64,000 nt of DNA from Euglena gracilis. Lineage: Eukaryota; Euglenozoa; Euglenophyceae; Euglenales; Euglenaceae. Under the pieces are notes generated by a model. That model was given only the letters and a program-made list of their open reading frames with translations. It was not told where the DNA came from and ran no database searches. The position numbers and the translations under genes are program-made. The stretch is from contig CAAHFI010550732.1 in NCBI GenBank assembly GCA_900893395.1, positions 1 through 64,000 of the forward strand. The letters are read 5' to 3'. Shown piece after piece: positions 34,402 to 48,755 of the stretch. Position 1 is the first letter of the stretch. Each line of letters starts with the position of its first letter.

Positions 34402-36143
34402 TGGTGAGAGGGGCCCCTGCAGCTTGCTGATGGAAGGGGGCCTCTCGGTGGTCTGCAGCAACCACCAAAGGCCAAGGCCTGTGTCTCAGGCCAGCTGTGT
34501 GAAGGGAGGCACACAACAACAACCGAGGATTCCGATCCCCTTGGAAAGTTCAGTAGTGCCGACTTAGAGAAATTCCACTTCGGTGGATTTCCGGAGATCT
34601 GCCATTCAAGTCCTGCCGAAGTGAGGATGCAGTCGGGTTTCTGGGGACCCGAAGTGCTGGTGCTGTCGGCTTCGCTGAATTGGACGTTCCCTGATACTGT
34701 AGTACTGTATCAGGGAAAAAATGTCCAAATTCAGAGTCGGCCCGACAGAAAAGTGTAGTGGCTGCAGGTCCGCGGACACTATATAATAGGGGGAACCCCC
34801 CCCCGGAAACGCATGAGAGGCAAATCAGGAGGCTGACCAGGGGGCCACTGCCGAAAGGCTTCAGAGGCAGTGGAACGGCACTGAAAGGTGGTAACAAGAT
34901 ACGGCTTCCTGGCCGGCGTGGAATGGTGTGCTCCGAAAGCTGTGCTCCGACAGCTGTGCAGTGACGGTGTGCTCCGTGAGCAGTGTTCCCCAAGTGAGTG
35001 TCCTGCCTATCACCCCACAGGCTAGCAGCCCGGCCTGTGGGAGGGCAGGACAGGGGTGCAAGGGCTGCCGGCCTGGACCTGCCGTGGCCAAAGGTCGTGG
35101 GCCACTGTCTCCGGACAGTGGTTCCACCGTGGAGGTGCTTCAAGCACCAGCGGCTCGGTAATTCCATCAACCAGCAGGCACCGTCATTGCAGGCAACGGT
35201 GAACGATCGTGTCGTATGCTTTGTTGGACTGTGACTCGACCGACGGGAGCAGGCAAAGTCGGGACCGGGGTAGCTGACCCCCGGGATACAAGTCAAAGCA
35301 GCAAACGACGGAAGGCCCACTCTACGAGGTGGGGACCTTAGCCGGACGGAGTGGTGGGGAGACTTCAACACAACCCCAATCCCTCCCTGGCAAGGCACCG
35401 ATGGATCTGTGTTCGAGCTCTACCATTCGATTCCGTGACGTGTTGGCCTGACTCCACGAGCAAATGCAGCTAAGGGAACGTGAGAGCAACGGGGCAGAGC
35501 ATGGACTGACCCCCCTCCGGGCAACGAGCAGCTGGGATCCGTTCAGGATCAGGCCAAACGTCACGTCGAGTCATGGGAGAGTGTACGGACTGCCATCGTG
35601 AGCCCGGTGTCGAGGCTGTCTTCTGCACAGCCTCCGCCGACCAACCAACAGCTGGAATCCCCATTCGAAACGTTGTGCTTGCTGTCAACGAAAGCTGGCA
35701 TCGACCCAAAGCAACAACAGAGACCGATCAGTCGGAGGATTGTGTTCGGAGAGAGAGCAAGCCCCACGGGGCCGAAGCAGTCTGCTAGAGCCAACAGCCA
35801 AGGGAACCTGTGTGTGAGAAGCCTGGGCTTCACGTCGATGGTCGATGGTCTAGTGTCTCGGGGCCAGGGGAACCCCACGGTGTGTCGAAGCTTCACCCAA
35901 TCGAGCCACCAACGATGTCGATGTGTTGACCGGGCTCCACCGTCAGGGCCCCCTCTGTGAGAGCCTCGGATTGAGCAGTGCAAATCAGTGAACCGTTGTG
36001 GTGTGAGACGAAATCAGGCCTCCCCTCTCGTGTCAGCAACGAGAGGGGACTGCAAGGCCAGGCTAACGTTGCCGTGTTGTGAATGTCGTCTGGTTTTTCG
36101 GCAGGAACCCCTGCAAGGGGGGAATGCTGGGAACGGACCGACG
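34402..36143 (+). other. Intergenic spacer (IGS), copy 4
   Basis: 1742 bp; the G run near 36115 is one shorter than in copy 3. Palindrome about 34687-34742. Confidence 0.85.
34780..34789 (+). promoter_or_regulatory. TATA-like candidate Pol I initiation site, copy 4
   Basis: Same sequence and position relative to 18S as in the other copies. Inferred only. Confidence 0.35.
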
Positions 36144-37670
36144 AATCTGGTTGATCCTGCCAGCAGTCATATGCTTTGTTCAAGGGCTAAGCCATGCACG
36201 TCTCAGCGCAAACGGAGTGACAGTGGATCTGTGAATGGCTCCTTACATCAGCAGTCATCTACGTGATAGAGTGTGCTCGGTCCACCTGCAAGGACCCCAT
36301 TGGACATCCACCAAAACCTTGTGGCTAATACACGTTCGACCCAGTCAGCCATGCAACACTCGGCAGGGATCCTGTCTCCGGACAGTCCCTTCACCGGTGG
36401 TGGCGGATGTATGCCCAGCTGATACGAAGACCAGCGGCCGCAAGGCCAGTGTGTTGGCATGGTTGACTCAGGCTGGCCCTCCGTGGCCGCAGTGCTGGTG
36501 GATTTCGTGCATGCCTCGTGCATGCCCCACTTGATCGCAAGAGCTTCTGACCTATCAGCTTGACTGTGGTGTATCGGACCACAGTGGCCTTGACGGGTAA
36601 CGGAGAATCAGGGTTCGATTCCGGAGAGGGAGCCTGAGAGACGGCTACCACTACCAAGGTGGGCAGCAGGCACGCAAATTGCCCCATGCAAAGACAGTCT
36701 GTGAGGCAGCGACGAACAGTAGCAACCCCGTCGGCCTTACGTGCCGATGGGGCTTGGAATGGACGCTATCCAAAGACAGCCGTGAGTATCAACCGGAGGG
36801 CAAGTCTGGTGCCAGCAGCTGCGGTAATTCCAGCTCCGAGGGCGTATACTAACATTGCTGCTGTTAAAACACTTGTAGTCTGCCTACGGGCTGCAGGTCT
36901 GCTGGGTGGCCGGTTTGTTGTTTCTCTGGCCAGGGAAGGACCTCGGTTCGACCCTGTGTTGGGCTGCAACGGCTGGACTCAACCCCCAGTGGTACGTCCC
37001 TGCGCCCACCTCTCAGTCGATGGTGAGATCTGCTCCTGCCAAAAGTCTGCTTCACTGCAGGCCAAAGCGGTTTATGCCTCCCGCACTGGCAACGGACACC
37101 AACAGGGGACCCAGCCTCGAGCTGGGTAGTCTACCTCTGGTCCACCACCGGAGCCCACCGTCTTCGACACCCTGGAAAACTCAGTGTGCTCAAAGCATCC
37201 CCGCGACGGCTGAATGTCCATCCATGGAATGTCAAGGCATCGACCAAGTGTGGCATTGGAGTTGTGCTGGCCTTGGGGCCCACTCTGGACAACCTGGTGG
37301 TGTGTTCCTGCAGGATCAACAGGATCGTTGCCCTGCCTGGCCTTCGGGTCTCGTCAGGCTTCGTCCCCTGTCCCTGCAGCTTGCACCCATCGATCGTAAG
37401 TGATGGGACTGTTCGGGGTGAAAGATACGGGAGCGCCAGAGGTGAAATTCTTAGATCGCTGCCAGATCCACTGCAGCGAAGGCGTTCTGCAAGTGCACGT
37501 CCGTCGATCAAGAATGAGAGTTCGGGGAGCAAAGATGATCAGACACCGTCGTAGTCCGGCCACTGTAAACGATGCCGGCCAGGCCTTGGCAGAGCAAGAA
37601 TCCTAGACTCTGTCAGGGCCACTCCTCCCACAACGAGAAATCCACAGCCTGTGGGTTCAGGGGGAGTACT

Positions 37671-37704
<34 letters not shown>

Positions 37705-38447
37705 TGGCACCACAAGGCGTGGAGTATGCGGCTTAATTTGACTCAACGCGGGGAATGTTACCAGGTCAGGACGCAACTGGGATTGACAGATTGAGAGCTC
37801 TTTCTTGATCTTGTGGACGGTGGTGCATGGCCGCTCCTGATTGGTGGAGTGATTTGTCTGGTTGATTCCGATAACGAGTGAGACATCTGCCTCCCACTAG
37901 CCTGAGGCTCGCATTTGGTAGGGTTCGGCTGCTCGGTGGCAGCCCCCTGGCAACAGGGGGAGATGTACCGGTGCATGCTCCCGAGAGCCTCCAGTTCAGC
38001 TTCTCTGAGGTGCTGTGTCCGCCACAAAGGGCATGCATGCTAGAGCCAACAGCAGGTCTGTGATGCTCCCAGATGTCCTGGGCCGCACGCGCACTACATT
38101 GTCACAGTGAAGGTGTCGACATGCCCACTCCGGTGGGCCCTGGCCTGAAGAGGCTGGGAAATCCTGCAAGCCTGTGACGTACTGGGGATAGATGGTTGCA
38201 ACTGTCTGCCTTGAACGTGGAATGCCTAGTATGCCTGGGTCATCAGCCCAGACCGATTGTGTCCCTGCCATTTGTACACACCGCCCGTCGTTGCTACCGA
38301 TGGTGGCTGGATAGAGTCATCAGGAGGTTGTGGAGGCGGCCTCTCGGGGCAGTAGAGCATCCCAGCCGAAATTGGACGATGTCCAGCCACTAGAGGAAGC
38401 AAAAGTCGTAACAAGGTTGCTGTAGGTGAACCTGCAGCAGGATCATT
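36144..38447 (+). rRNA. 18S (SSU) rRNA, copy 4
   Basis: 2304 bp, same ends and length as the reference copy. Confidence 0.97.
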
Positions 38448-39631
38448 GCAGTCGAGAGATCTCTCGTTGTCGATGTCGTTGCTGGGACCCGGTGGGTCCC
38501 GGCCAAGGAGTGAAGCAGTGCTGTGTCGTGACGGTGCCTGCAGGGTCCCAGCTCTCTGCTTGGGACCTGGGGTGGTCGAGCCACACCCCACGGAGAAGCC
38601 TCTCTCACGGTCCCGTTGCAGTGCCCGTCCAGTCACTCGACGTTGTTTGGTTGCCACAGAAACCCAGTGCTCAGTCGACCGTCGTGTTGTGGGGTCAGCC
38701 TACTCTCGATACAGAACCCCCACACCGACGACAAGCCTCCGTTGCAGTGTTCTGATCCCCCGACGTTGTCCCCAGACCAAGCCACAAAGAGACCTCCTGA
38801 ATGGAACCACACCGAGGGCTCTCCTCGACCTCGGAACGGTGTTGTTGTGCTGGTCTTGGCTGGGGTCAACCATCCCGGAGCAGTGTGGGAACGGAGGATT
38901 TGGGATGCTGACCGTGTTCCCCTGAGAAAGTGCAGTCGTTTTCGACTTATGCATTTTCGGAATCCCCGGTGGAGTGTCGGGATTTCGGATTTGCAGTGCT
39001 GCCGAAGTGCTGACGAAGTCCGGGTGGCTGGGACCCGAAGTGCCGATACTATCGGCTTCGCTGAACGGCATTTCCCTGATAGACTGATACAGTAGTACTG
39101 TATCAGGGAATCCGATCCGGAATTTGTCAGAGTCGGAGTACTACACTTTTCTCAGGCGGGCCGGTTTCTGCGCGGAGACTAATACATAGGGAACCCCCCC
39201 CTCCGGAGTCACCTCCGGAGGTCCGAGAAATCGGAAGGGGGCACAACCCTGGGCAGACGGGTCGGTCTGCCACCGGAGTCCTTGGCCAACGACCAGGCAG
39301 GGGTCAGCCAAGGGGCCGGATTTCGTGGCCAAGGATCGGTGGGGATGGACTCCCACCGACGGCCCAGCTGTTGAATTGGCATTCGAGTGGTGGCAAAGCT
39401 GTGCAAACAGAGACCAAACCGTTGAATCGTGGCCAAGGATGGTGGAGGTGGACTCTTCACCGGAGGCCCAGCTGTTGATGGCAGTCCATCGGTGGAAAGG
39501 CTTGAAACAGAGACCAAAACCGTTGAACGTTGCTGTCGAACCCAGCCAAGGGGTCAAACCCGAGGCTGGGTGAGAGAGGGTCTGACCAACCCTCCGATGA
39601 AGTCACGGTCGAAGGAGTCGTCTGGCAAAGA
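38448..39631 (+). other. ITS1, copy 4
   Basis: 1184 bp; IGS-related block from about 38919. Confidence 0.88.
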
Positions 39632-39797
39632 GCTTACCTGTTGTGGTGGATGTCTTGGCCCAGGTTCTGAGGAAGGACACAGCAGCCTTGCGATACGTTC
39701 GGTGATACGCAGAGTCTTGTGATCTGGACAAAGGAACAGCTTCGAACGCAACTGGCCAGCAAGGGGTTCCCCCCGAGCTGCCTGTGCGCCAGTGTTG
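39632..39797 (+). rRNA. 5.8S rRNA (LSU1), copy 4
   Basis: Same as the reference copy; ends estimated. Confidence 0.85.
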
Positions 39798-40133
39798 GAT
39801 GGACGGGAGCAGGTGGATCCATTGCTGGCAATGATCCCCTCTCCCCAAGTGGTGCTCCGATGATCGGTGGTGGTGTTGCCTGGCCCTGCCAGGTCGATGC
39901 CATTGCCGGTGTGTTGATTGTTGGCTGTCCGAGTGGATCGATCGACCGATGCAACGGAGGTGTGGCACGGTCGAGGTGCAGGGGCCTCCGGCTCCTGCCC
40001 CAGTAACCGATGGCTGAAACTTGTGGCTCTCCCAAGCAACGATGCATCTGCCTCGAACCACTGTCGGTCCCTCGGCCCAGAGATGGGCAGTCAACAGGCA
40101 AGGTCCCAGTGACCCTCTGCCTACAACTGGTCG
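39798..40133 (+). other. ITS2, copy 4
   Basis: 336 bp spacer. No gene seen. Confidence 0.8.
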
Positions 40134-43100
40134 TGTGACCTGGCGCACATGGAATGACCCACCGAACTTAAGCATATCACTCAGTGGAGGAACAGCAAGC
40201 AACCTCGATTGCTGCAGTAATGGCGAATGAACGAGCAGGACCCACGGCTCTTCCTGAAAATGGGCTTCCTGACTCGAGGACCCCGACTTTAGGTCACCTG
40301 TGTGGTGCCTGGGTTGTGGTGCATCTCGATCGGCTTTCGTTGGAATCCAGCAAACCCTGTGGGCTATGGAGCAGTTGGCTGTGTCTCGGTGCTTCCCAGT
40401 ACCAAGAAGAGTCCTGGAATGGACCCACGAAACAGGGAGACTGTCCCGTATGGCTGAACCGTGTGCTGGGATCACTGGGATGTGGCTGGCTGTATCCCCG
40501 AGTAGAGTGGCTTGGGACTGCAGTTTGAAGAGTGACGTGTATCCGTCACAAGGTGGCATACAGACCTGGGACCGATAGTGCACAAGTAGAGTGATCGAAG
40601 GATGCAAAGAACTCCGCGAAGAGGGTTAAAAGTCCCTGAAGCCGCAACAGGATCGGTGGTGTGCAGTGCTGTATCGTTCTAGATCTGACCAAGCGTCTCT
40701 GGGTCAGCCCAGGGCTGGCCACCGAGCCCCTGTCTCCGGACAGGGATGACTATCGTGGCAGCCCCGTGGTGGCAGCTCCGCCTGCCAGGACCTGGAGTTT
40801 GCGAGTGAGACATTCAACCAAGTGTGGGAATCGTGACGGACCGACCCCGGTCAACGGTGGTCTTGTTGTGTGGCTGAACGGTCTCCAAGCAGAGTGTGCC
40901 AGAGGCCTCCCACACCACTGCCCTGTTGCATCGGGTGTTCGATGCCGGTCGATGGTTGTTGCTGCTTGTCCTCGATCCCGGTGTGTCTTCGGACATGTCG
41001 GTCGCTGGTGGTTGGGCTGGATTCGGGGTGTGCTTGGCTGCACCGGGGGCTGCACCGTTCTGACGGTGGTCCCCTTGCTGGCTGCACCGTCCCCCAGCCT
41101 GACCCCAGTGAGAAATTGGCAGCAGAGCTTGGCACCCCTCCTTGCAGTGCTGCTCTCTGCCCGTCTCGAAACACGGACCAAGGAGTCTAAGGAGCTTGCC
41201 AGTCGGATGGCTGATCCAAAACCTCTTCTGAGGCGTGGTGAAGGCAACTATCCTTCCAGATGGGGCTAGTCTCTGCATGGAACGACCGGACCCGAAGTCC
41301 AGTGGACAGGGTTTCGAGTGCTTGCAAGGTCCTTGGGACCCGAAAGGTGGTGAACTATACCGTTCTACGGTGAAGCCATGGGAAACTGTGGTGGAAGCCG
41401 GTCGCTGTTCTGACGTGCAAATTGTGTAGCCTGAGTGCGGCATAGGGGTGAAAGGCCAATCGAGCCACCTAGTAGCTGGTTCCCTTCGAAGTTTCCCTCA
41501 GGATAGCTGGGATCCAATGATGCAAAGCTTGTATGTGACTGGTTGCATCCGGTAAAGCAACGCATGAGAGGCCAACCCTGGGGAGCCCAGCTCCTCAACC
41601 TATCCTCGAACTGTGAATGGGTGCGGACAACCCAGGCATGCTTCTTTGCCACGACAGGAGGCTGTGTAACAGCAGTTCTCCCCGTCTTCTGAGCATGTTC
41701 GTCCCGTAGTTGCAACTGGCTGTACGTTGCTGGTGACGTGTCGTGGGGTCAGGCCAAGGGAGTCGGTGGCACCCCAAGCCAGACCCGGATCCTCTGGGGT
41801 GAAGCAGAGAGAACCCAGCTCCAGAGGGGAAGGCAATGGCAGAACGGTGGCCTCGAGGCTGTCCCCCGACTGTTACCCGGACCCTTCGTGGTTCGATCCC
41901 AGTGAACGAGTCGTTGCAAGACTGTCGTTGAACAATGGATCCTACGTGGACCATGACTGGTAAGCAGTGCTGGTGATGCGGGGTGCTCCGAGAGCAGACT
42001 TACAGATCCCGAGTGCTGGCTCATACTCAGATCCCACAAAGGATGTTGCTTACTACGGATAGCAGGTCGGTGGCCATGAAGGTTGGAACCCGCTGAGGAA
42101 TGTGTAACAACTCACCTGCCGAAGTGCGCAGCTCCGAAAATGGATGGTGCCCAAGTCAGTGTGTCTCCCTTACAGTCTGCCATCGATGTGGCAGCCAAGG
42201 CAGAGCATCGTTGTGTAGAAAGGGCATGGACAACAGCTGATCGTGTTGGGATTGATCCCGGCTTGAGGCGTTGCCCAGAGCAGATCTTGGTTGTAGTAGC
42301 GAGTACTCCACCTGGAGAGGAGTGGCAACACAACCCCGCTGTGTGCGGTTGAGGACTGGAGTGGAGCAGGTTTCCACACCAAACAGCCGTTGAATGTGGG
42401 TCAACCGACCGTGAGCCAAGTGGTAAGTTCACCGAACAACCAAAGCTGCCTCGATCTGCCTGACCTCAACCCCTGTGGTGGGGCCTCGACGTGGTGTGCA
42501 TGCCACTGGAGAGAGCAACAACCAAGCTGCCCCCGTCGTTGGATTCCCTTGCAGGGGAGCTGAGAGAGGAGCAGAGCATCGGGCAGGAATGGCAAACAGG
42601 CAAGTGCGAGCAAGATTCTACTGTCATGGGCTAGAGGTCCCTTCGGGTCGGTGGCGACACCCCCAAGGCAGCCCCTCCAGGCATCGAACCAGTGAATCCC
42701 CTGTGGAGTTCTCGTTTCCTCCTGATGCAGACTCACGCGGGCTATCGATCGGCATGACAGATGGTGGTGTATGCCCTTCGCTCAGCAAGGCGGTGTGGTC
42801 TCCACACCGATGGCAGTCCTGATTACAACATCCGACACAAAGTCGAACGTGTCAAAGTGTGTGCAAAGTGGCAGTCACTGGTTCCAATGAACAGCCTGAA
42901 GGATTCTCGTGCCTCAGGACCCTTGTGTCCGTACTGCATCACCGCAGCCGGTCTCCTCGACTAGACGTCGCTTGTCCACGGACGAAATGCAGCTAAGGGA
43001 AGTCGGCAAACTGGCCGTGCACCTTTGGAAGATACGGTGGCTCCAGAGGCCAAGTCAGCAGGCCCTGTCGTGGGGGTTGTGGGAGTTACGGTCGATCACC

Positions 43101-43360
43101 CTGTGGGATGGCCTCTCGGGGCCGTTCTGCGGGGCTGTCTTCGCCGTGGCCTCTGCTTCATCCCGGACAGGGGCAACCCTTCGGGTCCTCGTGGCCTGTA
43201 GGGCCGACCTGTTGACTAACCAGTGGCTCGTGTGGAACTGTTGCTGTGCAGGGGAATCTGACTGTTTAATTGAAACCCAGCTTTGTGAAGGGACCAGCTG
43301 GCTGGTTCCGTGAGGTGACTTCTGCCCAGTGCTCTGATTGTCAATGCGAAGAGATTCAGC

Positions 43361-43421
<61 letters not shown>

Positions 43422-44226
43422 ACCAATTATTGACGCGCATGAATGGATCAACGAGATTCCTGCTGTCCCTAGTCGCTGTCTGGTGAACCAACAACCAAGG
43501 GAACGGGCTTGGATGTGTCAGCGGGGAAAGAAGACCCTGTTGAGTTTGACTCTAGTTTGATACTGTGCAACAACATGTGGGGCGTAGCATAGGTGGGAGG
43601 TGAGTGCCACCAACGAAGGCCACCGACTGCCTAAGGCAACAACCCCGAGTGGAGAAGAGGGCTTGCCCTACGGTCAGTTGTGTGTGCTGGAGACGGCAAT
43701 GGTGAGGCCTCTCTCTTCGGAGTGCTGGCTGACCCACGCCAAGAGATAATCTGGTGCGAGCCTGCAGTGAAATACCACTACCTTCACCGTTGTTTTACTC
43801 ATCGAGTTGCAAGAGAGCGGTGGCCATTTGGACATCGACCCTGCCCTTGTGGTGGGATCGTGGCTTTCCCCGATTCATGCACCAAGTCTGCAGCAGTCTC
43901 TGTTGTGGACGACTCTGGACGTGTCACAGTCCGATCAGCAGTCTCGAAACATCGATCAGTTGGGGAGTTTGGCTGGGGCGGCACGCCTTTTACAACACAA
44001 CGAAGGCGTCCTGAAGCATTGCTCAGGCAGAACAGAAATCTCCCAGGGAGGAGAAGGCCAAAGGTGCTGCTGATGCTGCGACTCTCAGTACGAGTCCGAA
44101 ACGTGCAATCGTGGCCTAACGATCCTTTGGTCAAGTGTGCGAATTCTGGATATCGAAGCCAGAGGTGTCAGAAAAATTACCACAGGGATAACTGGCTTGT
44201 GGCTGCCAAGCGTTCAAAGCGACGTC

Positions 44227-44258
<32 letters not shown>

Positions 44259-44307
44259 GCTTCCCACCCGCAGCCGAGTGGAAGAGTTGGATTGTTCACC
44301 CACCAAC

Positions 44308-44351
<44 letters not shown>

Positions 44352-45452
44352 TTACCCTCCTGCCACAGACAGAGCAACCTGTGCGTAGTTTACTGCAGCC
44401 CCCGGGGGCCAGGAGCTGTTGTTGTGGGCCACCAGAGTGAAGCCTCTCCCACACCACAGCCTCCGAACCCCTTCCGGAGGGTGAAGTGTATCGTCTCCCA
44501 GTGCGATGGGCGTGACAATGGCATCACATGGTAGTACGAGAGGAACCCTTGTGGCACTCCCCTGGTTTCCACCGTGAGTCGAGCGACTGGTGTAGTGAAG
44601 CTACCAAGTGACGGATACTGACTGGACGCATCTTAAGCCTGAATCCGAGACCAGGCCTACAGCATGCCTGAACGGCCAACCCGTTGTGTTTGTGGGCTGA
44701 ACCAGCCAGGTGAATCAGTGTGTGCAATTCTCCAAGTGGAGCAACCCCTGCCGACGAGGCGTGTGCAACCCCAAGGCAAGTTCCTGCAAGCTGCCCATCC
44801 CGACAGCCAACAACCGAAGGGACATCTGTGGAGCATCGAGGCAGAGCAGTACCCTTCTGGGTCTGCGCCAACACCAACTGGATCTGAACTGGCAAAGCAA
44901 GTGGCCACAGCTGAGCATTGACTGTCTGGAGAGTGTGACCCATCGTCGTGTGAAGCCTGTGCGTCAAGTGTCTTCCGGAGTGATTGCCGGCACCGGATGT
45001 GGTGTGCAGGCCTGCGAGATGGCAACATTGAGTGGGCAGGCTGCAAGCCTCCTGCCGGTCGGACAAACAGAGACCAAACACGGTTGTTGTGCTCCGGGTG
45101 AAGCATCCCAGCAGGCTTGCCCTCGGTGGGCTGCTGCCTGACCGAAGCCGAAAACAGAGAGTGACGGTTTTGTGCAAGGCGTGTGCAACGAAGGCAGAGC
45201 ATCATCGATCCCACCAGCTAGAGCCAACAGTCAACGGGGTGTGCCGACCCAACACCCCGCCCAGACCAGGCTGGATCTGCGGCGAGTGTAAGTGTTCAGA
45301 GGTTATACCAGCACCGATCAGGGAAGGACACAGCAAAGTGTGGCCATCATCCGACCAGTCGATTGTGTTGTCCGATCCGTTGAGCTCCAAGGCCGGGCTT
45401 CTGCAGGGAGTGGCTTCGGCTGCCCCTGCTGGGGCCGACCTGACAGAGTGGG
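40134..45452 (+). rRNA. Fragmented LSU rRNA region, copy 4
   Basis: 5319 bp, same length and block order as the dissected copy. Confidence 0.9.
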
Positions 45453-47194
45453 TGGTGAGAGGGGCCCCTGCAGCTTGCTGATGGAAGGGGGCCTCTCGGT
45501 GGTCTGCAGCAACCACCAAAGGCCAAGGCCTGTGTCTCAGGCCAGCTGTGTGAAGGGAGGCACACAACAACAACCGAGGATTCCGATCCCCTTGGAAAGT
45601 TCAGTAGTGCCGACTTAGAGAAATTCCACTTCGGTGGATTTCCGGAGATCTGCCATTCAAGTCCTGCCGAAGTGAGGATGCAGTCGGGTTTCTGGGGACC
45701 CGAAGTGCTGGTGCTGTCGGCTTCGCTGAATTGGACGTTCCCTGATACTGTAGTACTGTATCAGGGAAAAAATGTCCAAATTCAGAGTCGGCCCGACAGA
45801 AAAGTGTAGTGGCTGCAGGTCCGCGGACACTATATAATAGGGGGAACCCCCCCCCGGAAACGCATGAGAGGCAAATCAGGAGGCTGACCAGGGGGCCACT
45901 GCCGAAAGGCTTCAGAGGCAGTGGAACGGCACTGAAAGGTGGTAACAAGATACGGCTTCCTGGCCGGCGTGGAATGGTGTGCTCCGAAAGCTGTGCTCCG
46001 ACAGCTGTGCAGTGACGGTGTGCTCCGTGAGCAGTGTTCCCCAAGTGAGTGTCCTGCCTATCACCCCACAGGCTAGCAGCCCGGCCTGTGGGAGGGCAGG
46101 ACAGGGGTGCAAGGGCTGCCGGCCTGGACCTGCCGTGGCCAAAGGTCGTGGGCCACTGTCTCCGGACAGTGGTTCCACCGTGGAGGTGCTTCAAGCACCA
46201 GCGGCTCGGTAATTCCATCAACCAGCAGGCACCGTCATTGCAGGCAACGGTGAACGATCGTGTCGTATGCTTTGTTGGACTGTGACTCGACCGACGGGAG
46301 CAGGCAAAGTCGGGACCGGGGTAGCTGACCCCCGGGATACAAGTCAAAGCAGCAAACGACGGAAGGCCCACTCTACGAGGTGGGGACCTTAGCCGGACGG
46401 AGTGGTGGGGAGACTTCAACACAACCCCAATCCCTCCCTGGCAAGGCACCGATGGATCTGTGTTCGAGCTCTACCATTCGATTCCGTGACGTGTTGGCCT
46501 GACTCCACGAGCAAATGCAGCTAAGGGAACGTGAGAGCAACGGGGCAGAGCATGGACTGACCCCCCTCCGGGCAACGAGCAGCTGGGATCCGTTCAGGAT
46601 CAGGCCAAACGTCACGTCGAGTCATGGGAGAGTGTACGGACTGCCATCGTGAGCCCGGTGTCGAGGCTGTCTTCTGCACAGCCTCCGCCGACCAACCAAC
46701 AGCTGGAATCCCCATTCGAAACGTTGTGCTTGCTGTCAACGAAAGCTGGCATCGACCCAAAGCAACAACAGAGACCGATCAGTCGGAGGATTGTGTTCGG
46801 AGAGAGAGCAAGCCCCACGGGGCCGAAGCAGTCTGCTAGAGCCAACAGCCAAGGGAACCTGTGTGTGAGAAGCCTGGGCTTCACGTCGATGGTCGATGGT
46901 CTAGTGTCTCGGGGCCAGGGGAACCCCACGGTGTGTCGAAGCTTCACCCAATCGAGCCACCAACGATGTCGATGTGTTGACCGGGCTCCACCGTCAGGGC
47001 CCCCTCTGTGAGAGCCTCGGATTGAGCAGTGCAAATCAGTGAACCGTTGTGGTGTGAGACGAAATCAGGCCTCCCCTCTCGTGTCAGCAACGAGAGGGGA
47101 CTGCAAGGCCAGGCTAACGTTGCCGTGTTGTGAATGTCGTCTGGTTTTTCGGCAGGAACCCCTGCAAGGGGGGAATGCTGGGAACGGACCGACG
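45453..47194 (+). other. Intergenic spacer (IGS), copy 5
   Basis: 1742 bp, with the same shorter G run as copy 4 (near 47167). Palindrome about 45738-45793. Confidence 0.85.
45831..45840 (+). promoter_or_regulatory. TATA-like candidate Pol I initiation site, copy 5
   Basis: Same sequence and position relative to 18S. Inferred only. Confidence 0.35.
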
Positions 47195-48721
47195 AATCTG
47201 GTTGATCCTGCCAGCAGTCATATGCTTTGTTCAAGGGCTAAGCCATGCACGTCTCAGCGCAAACGGAGTGACAGTGGATCTGTGAATGGCTCCTTACATC
47301 AGCAGTCATCTACGTGATAGAGTGTGCTCGGTCCACCTGCAAGGACCCCATTGGACATCCACCAAAACCTTGTGGCTAATACACGTTCGACCCAGTCAGC
47401 CATGCAACACTCGGCAGGGATCCTGTCTCCGGACAGTCCCTTCACCGGTGGTGGCGGATGTATGCCCAGCTGATACGAAGACCAGCGGCCGCAAGGCCAG
47501 TGTGTTGGCATGGTTGACTCAGGCTGGCCCTCCGTGGCCGCAGTGCTGGTGGATTTCGTGCATGCCTCGTGCATGCCCCACTTGATCGCAAGAGCTTCTG
47601 ACCTATCAGCTTGACTGTGGTGTATCGGACCACAGTGGCCTTGACGGGTAACGGAGAATCAGGGTTCGATTCCGGAGAGGGAGCCTGAGAGACGGCTACC
47701 ACTACCAAGGTGGGCAGCAGGCACGCAAATTGCCCCATGCAAAGACAGTCTGTGAGGCAGCGACGAACAGTAGCAACCCCGTCGGCCTTACGTGCCGATG
47801 GGGCTTGGAATGGACGCTATCCAAAGACAGCCGTGAGTATCAACCGGAGGGCAAGTCTGGTGCCAGCAGCTGCGGTAATTCCAGCTCCGAGGGCGTATAC
47901 TAACATTGCTGCTGTTAAAACACTTGTAGTCTGCCTACGGGCTGCAGGTCTGCTGGGTGGCCGGTTTGTTGTTTCTCTGGCCAGGGAAGGACCTCGGTTC
48001 GACCCTGTGTTGGGCTGCAACGGCTGGACTCAACCCCCAGTGGTACGTCCCTGCGCCCACCTCTCAGTCGATGGTGAGATCTGCTCCTGCCAAAAGTCTG
48101 CTTCACTGCAGGCCAAAGCGGTTTATGCCTCCCGCACTGGCAACGGACACCAACAGGGGACCCAGCCTCGAGCTGGGTAGTCTACCTCTGGTCCACCACC
48201 GGAGCCCACCGTCTTCGACACCCTGGAAAACTCAGTGTGCTCAAAGCATCCCCGCGACGGCTGAATGTCCATCCATGGAATGTCAAGGCATCGACCAAGT
48301 GTGGCATTGGAGTTGTGCTGGCCTTGGGGCCCACTCTGGACAACCTGGTGGTGTGTTCCTGCAGGATCAACAGGATCGTTGCCCTGCCTGGCCTTCGGGT
48401 CTCGTCAGGCTTCGTCCCCTGTCCCTGCAGCTTGCACCCATCGATCGTAAGTGATGGGACTGTTCGGGGTGAAAGATACGGGAGCGCCAGAGGTGAAATT
48501 CTTAGATCGCTGCCAGATCCACTGCAGCGAAGGCGTTCTGCAAGTGCACGTCCGTCGATCAAGAATGAGAGTTCGGGGAGCAAAGATGATCAGACACCGT
48601 CGTAGTCCGGCCACTGTAAACGATGCCGGCCAGGCCTTGGCAGAGCAAGAATCCTAGACTCTGTCAGGGCCACTCCTCCCACAACGAGAAATCCACAGCC
48701 TGTGGGTTCAGGGGGAGTACT

Positions 48722-48755
<34 letters not shown>
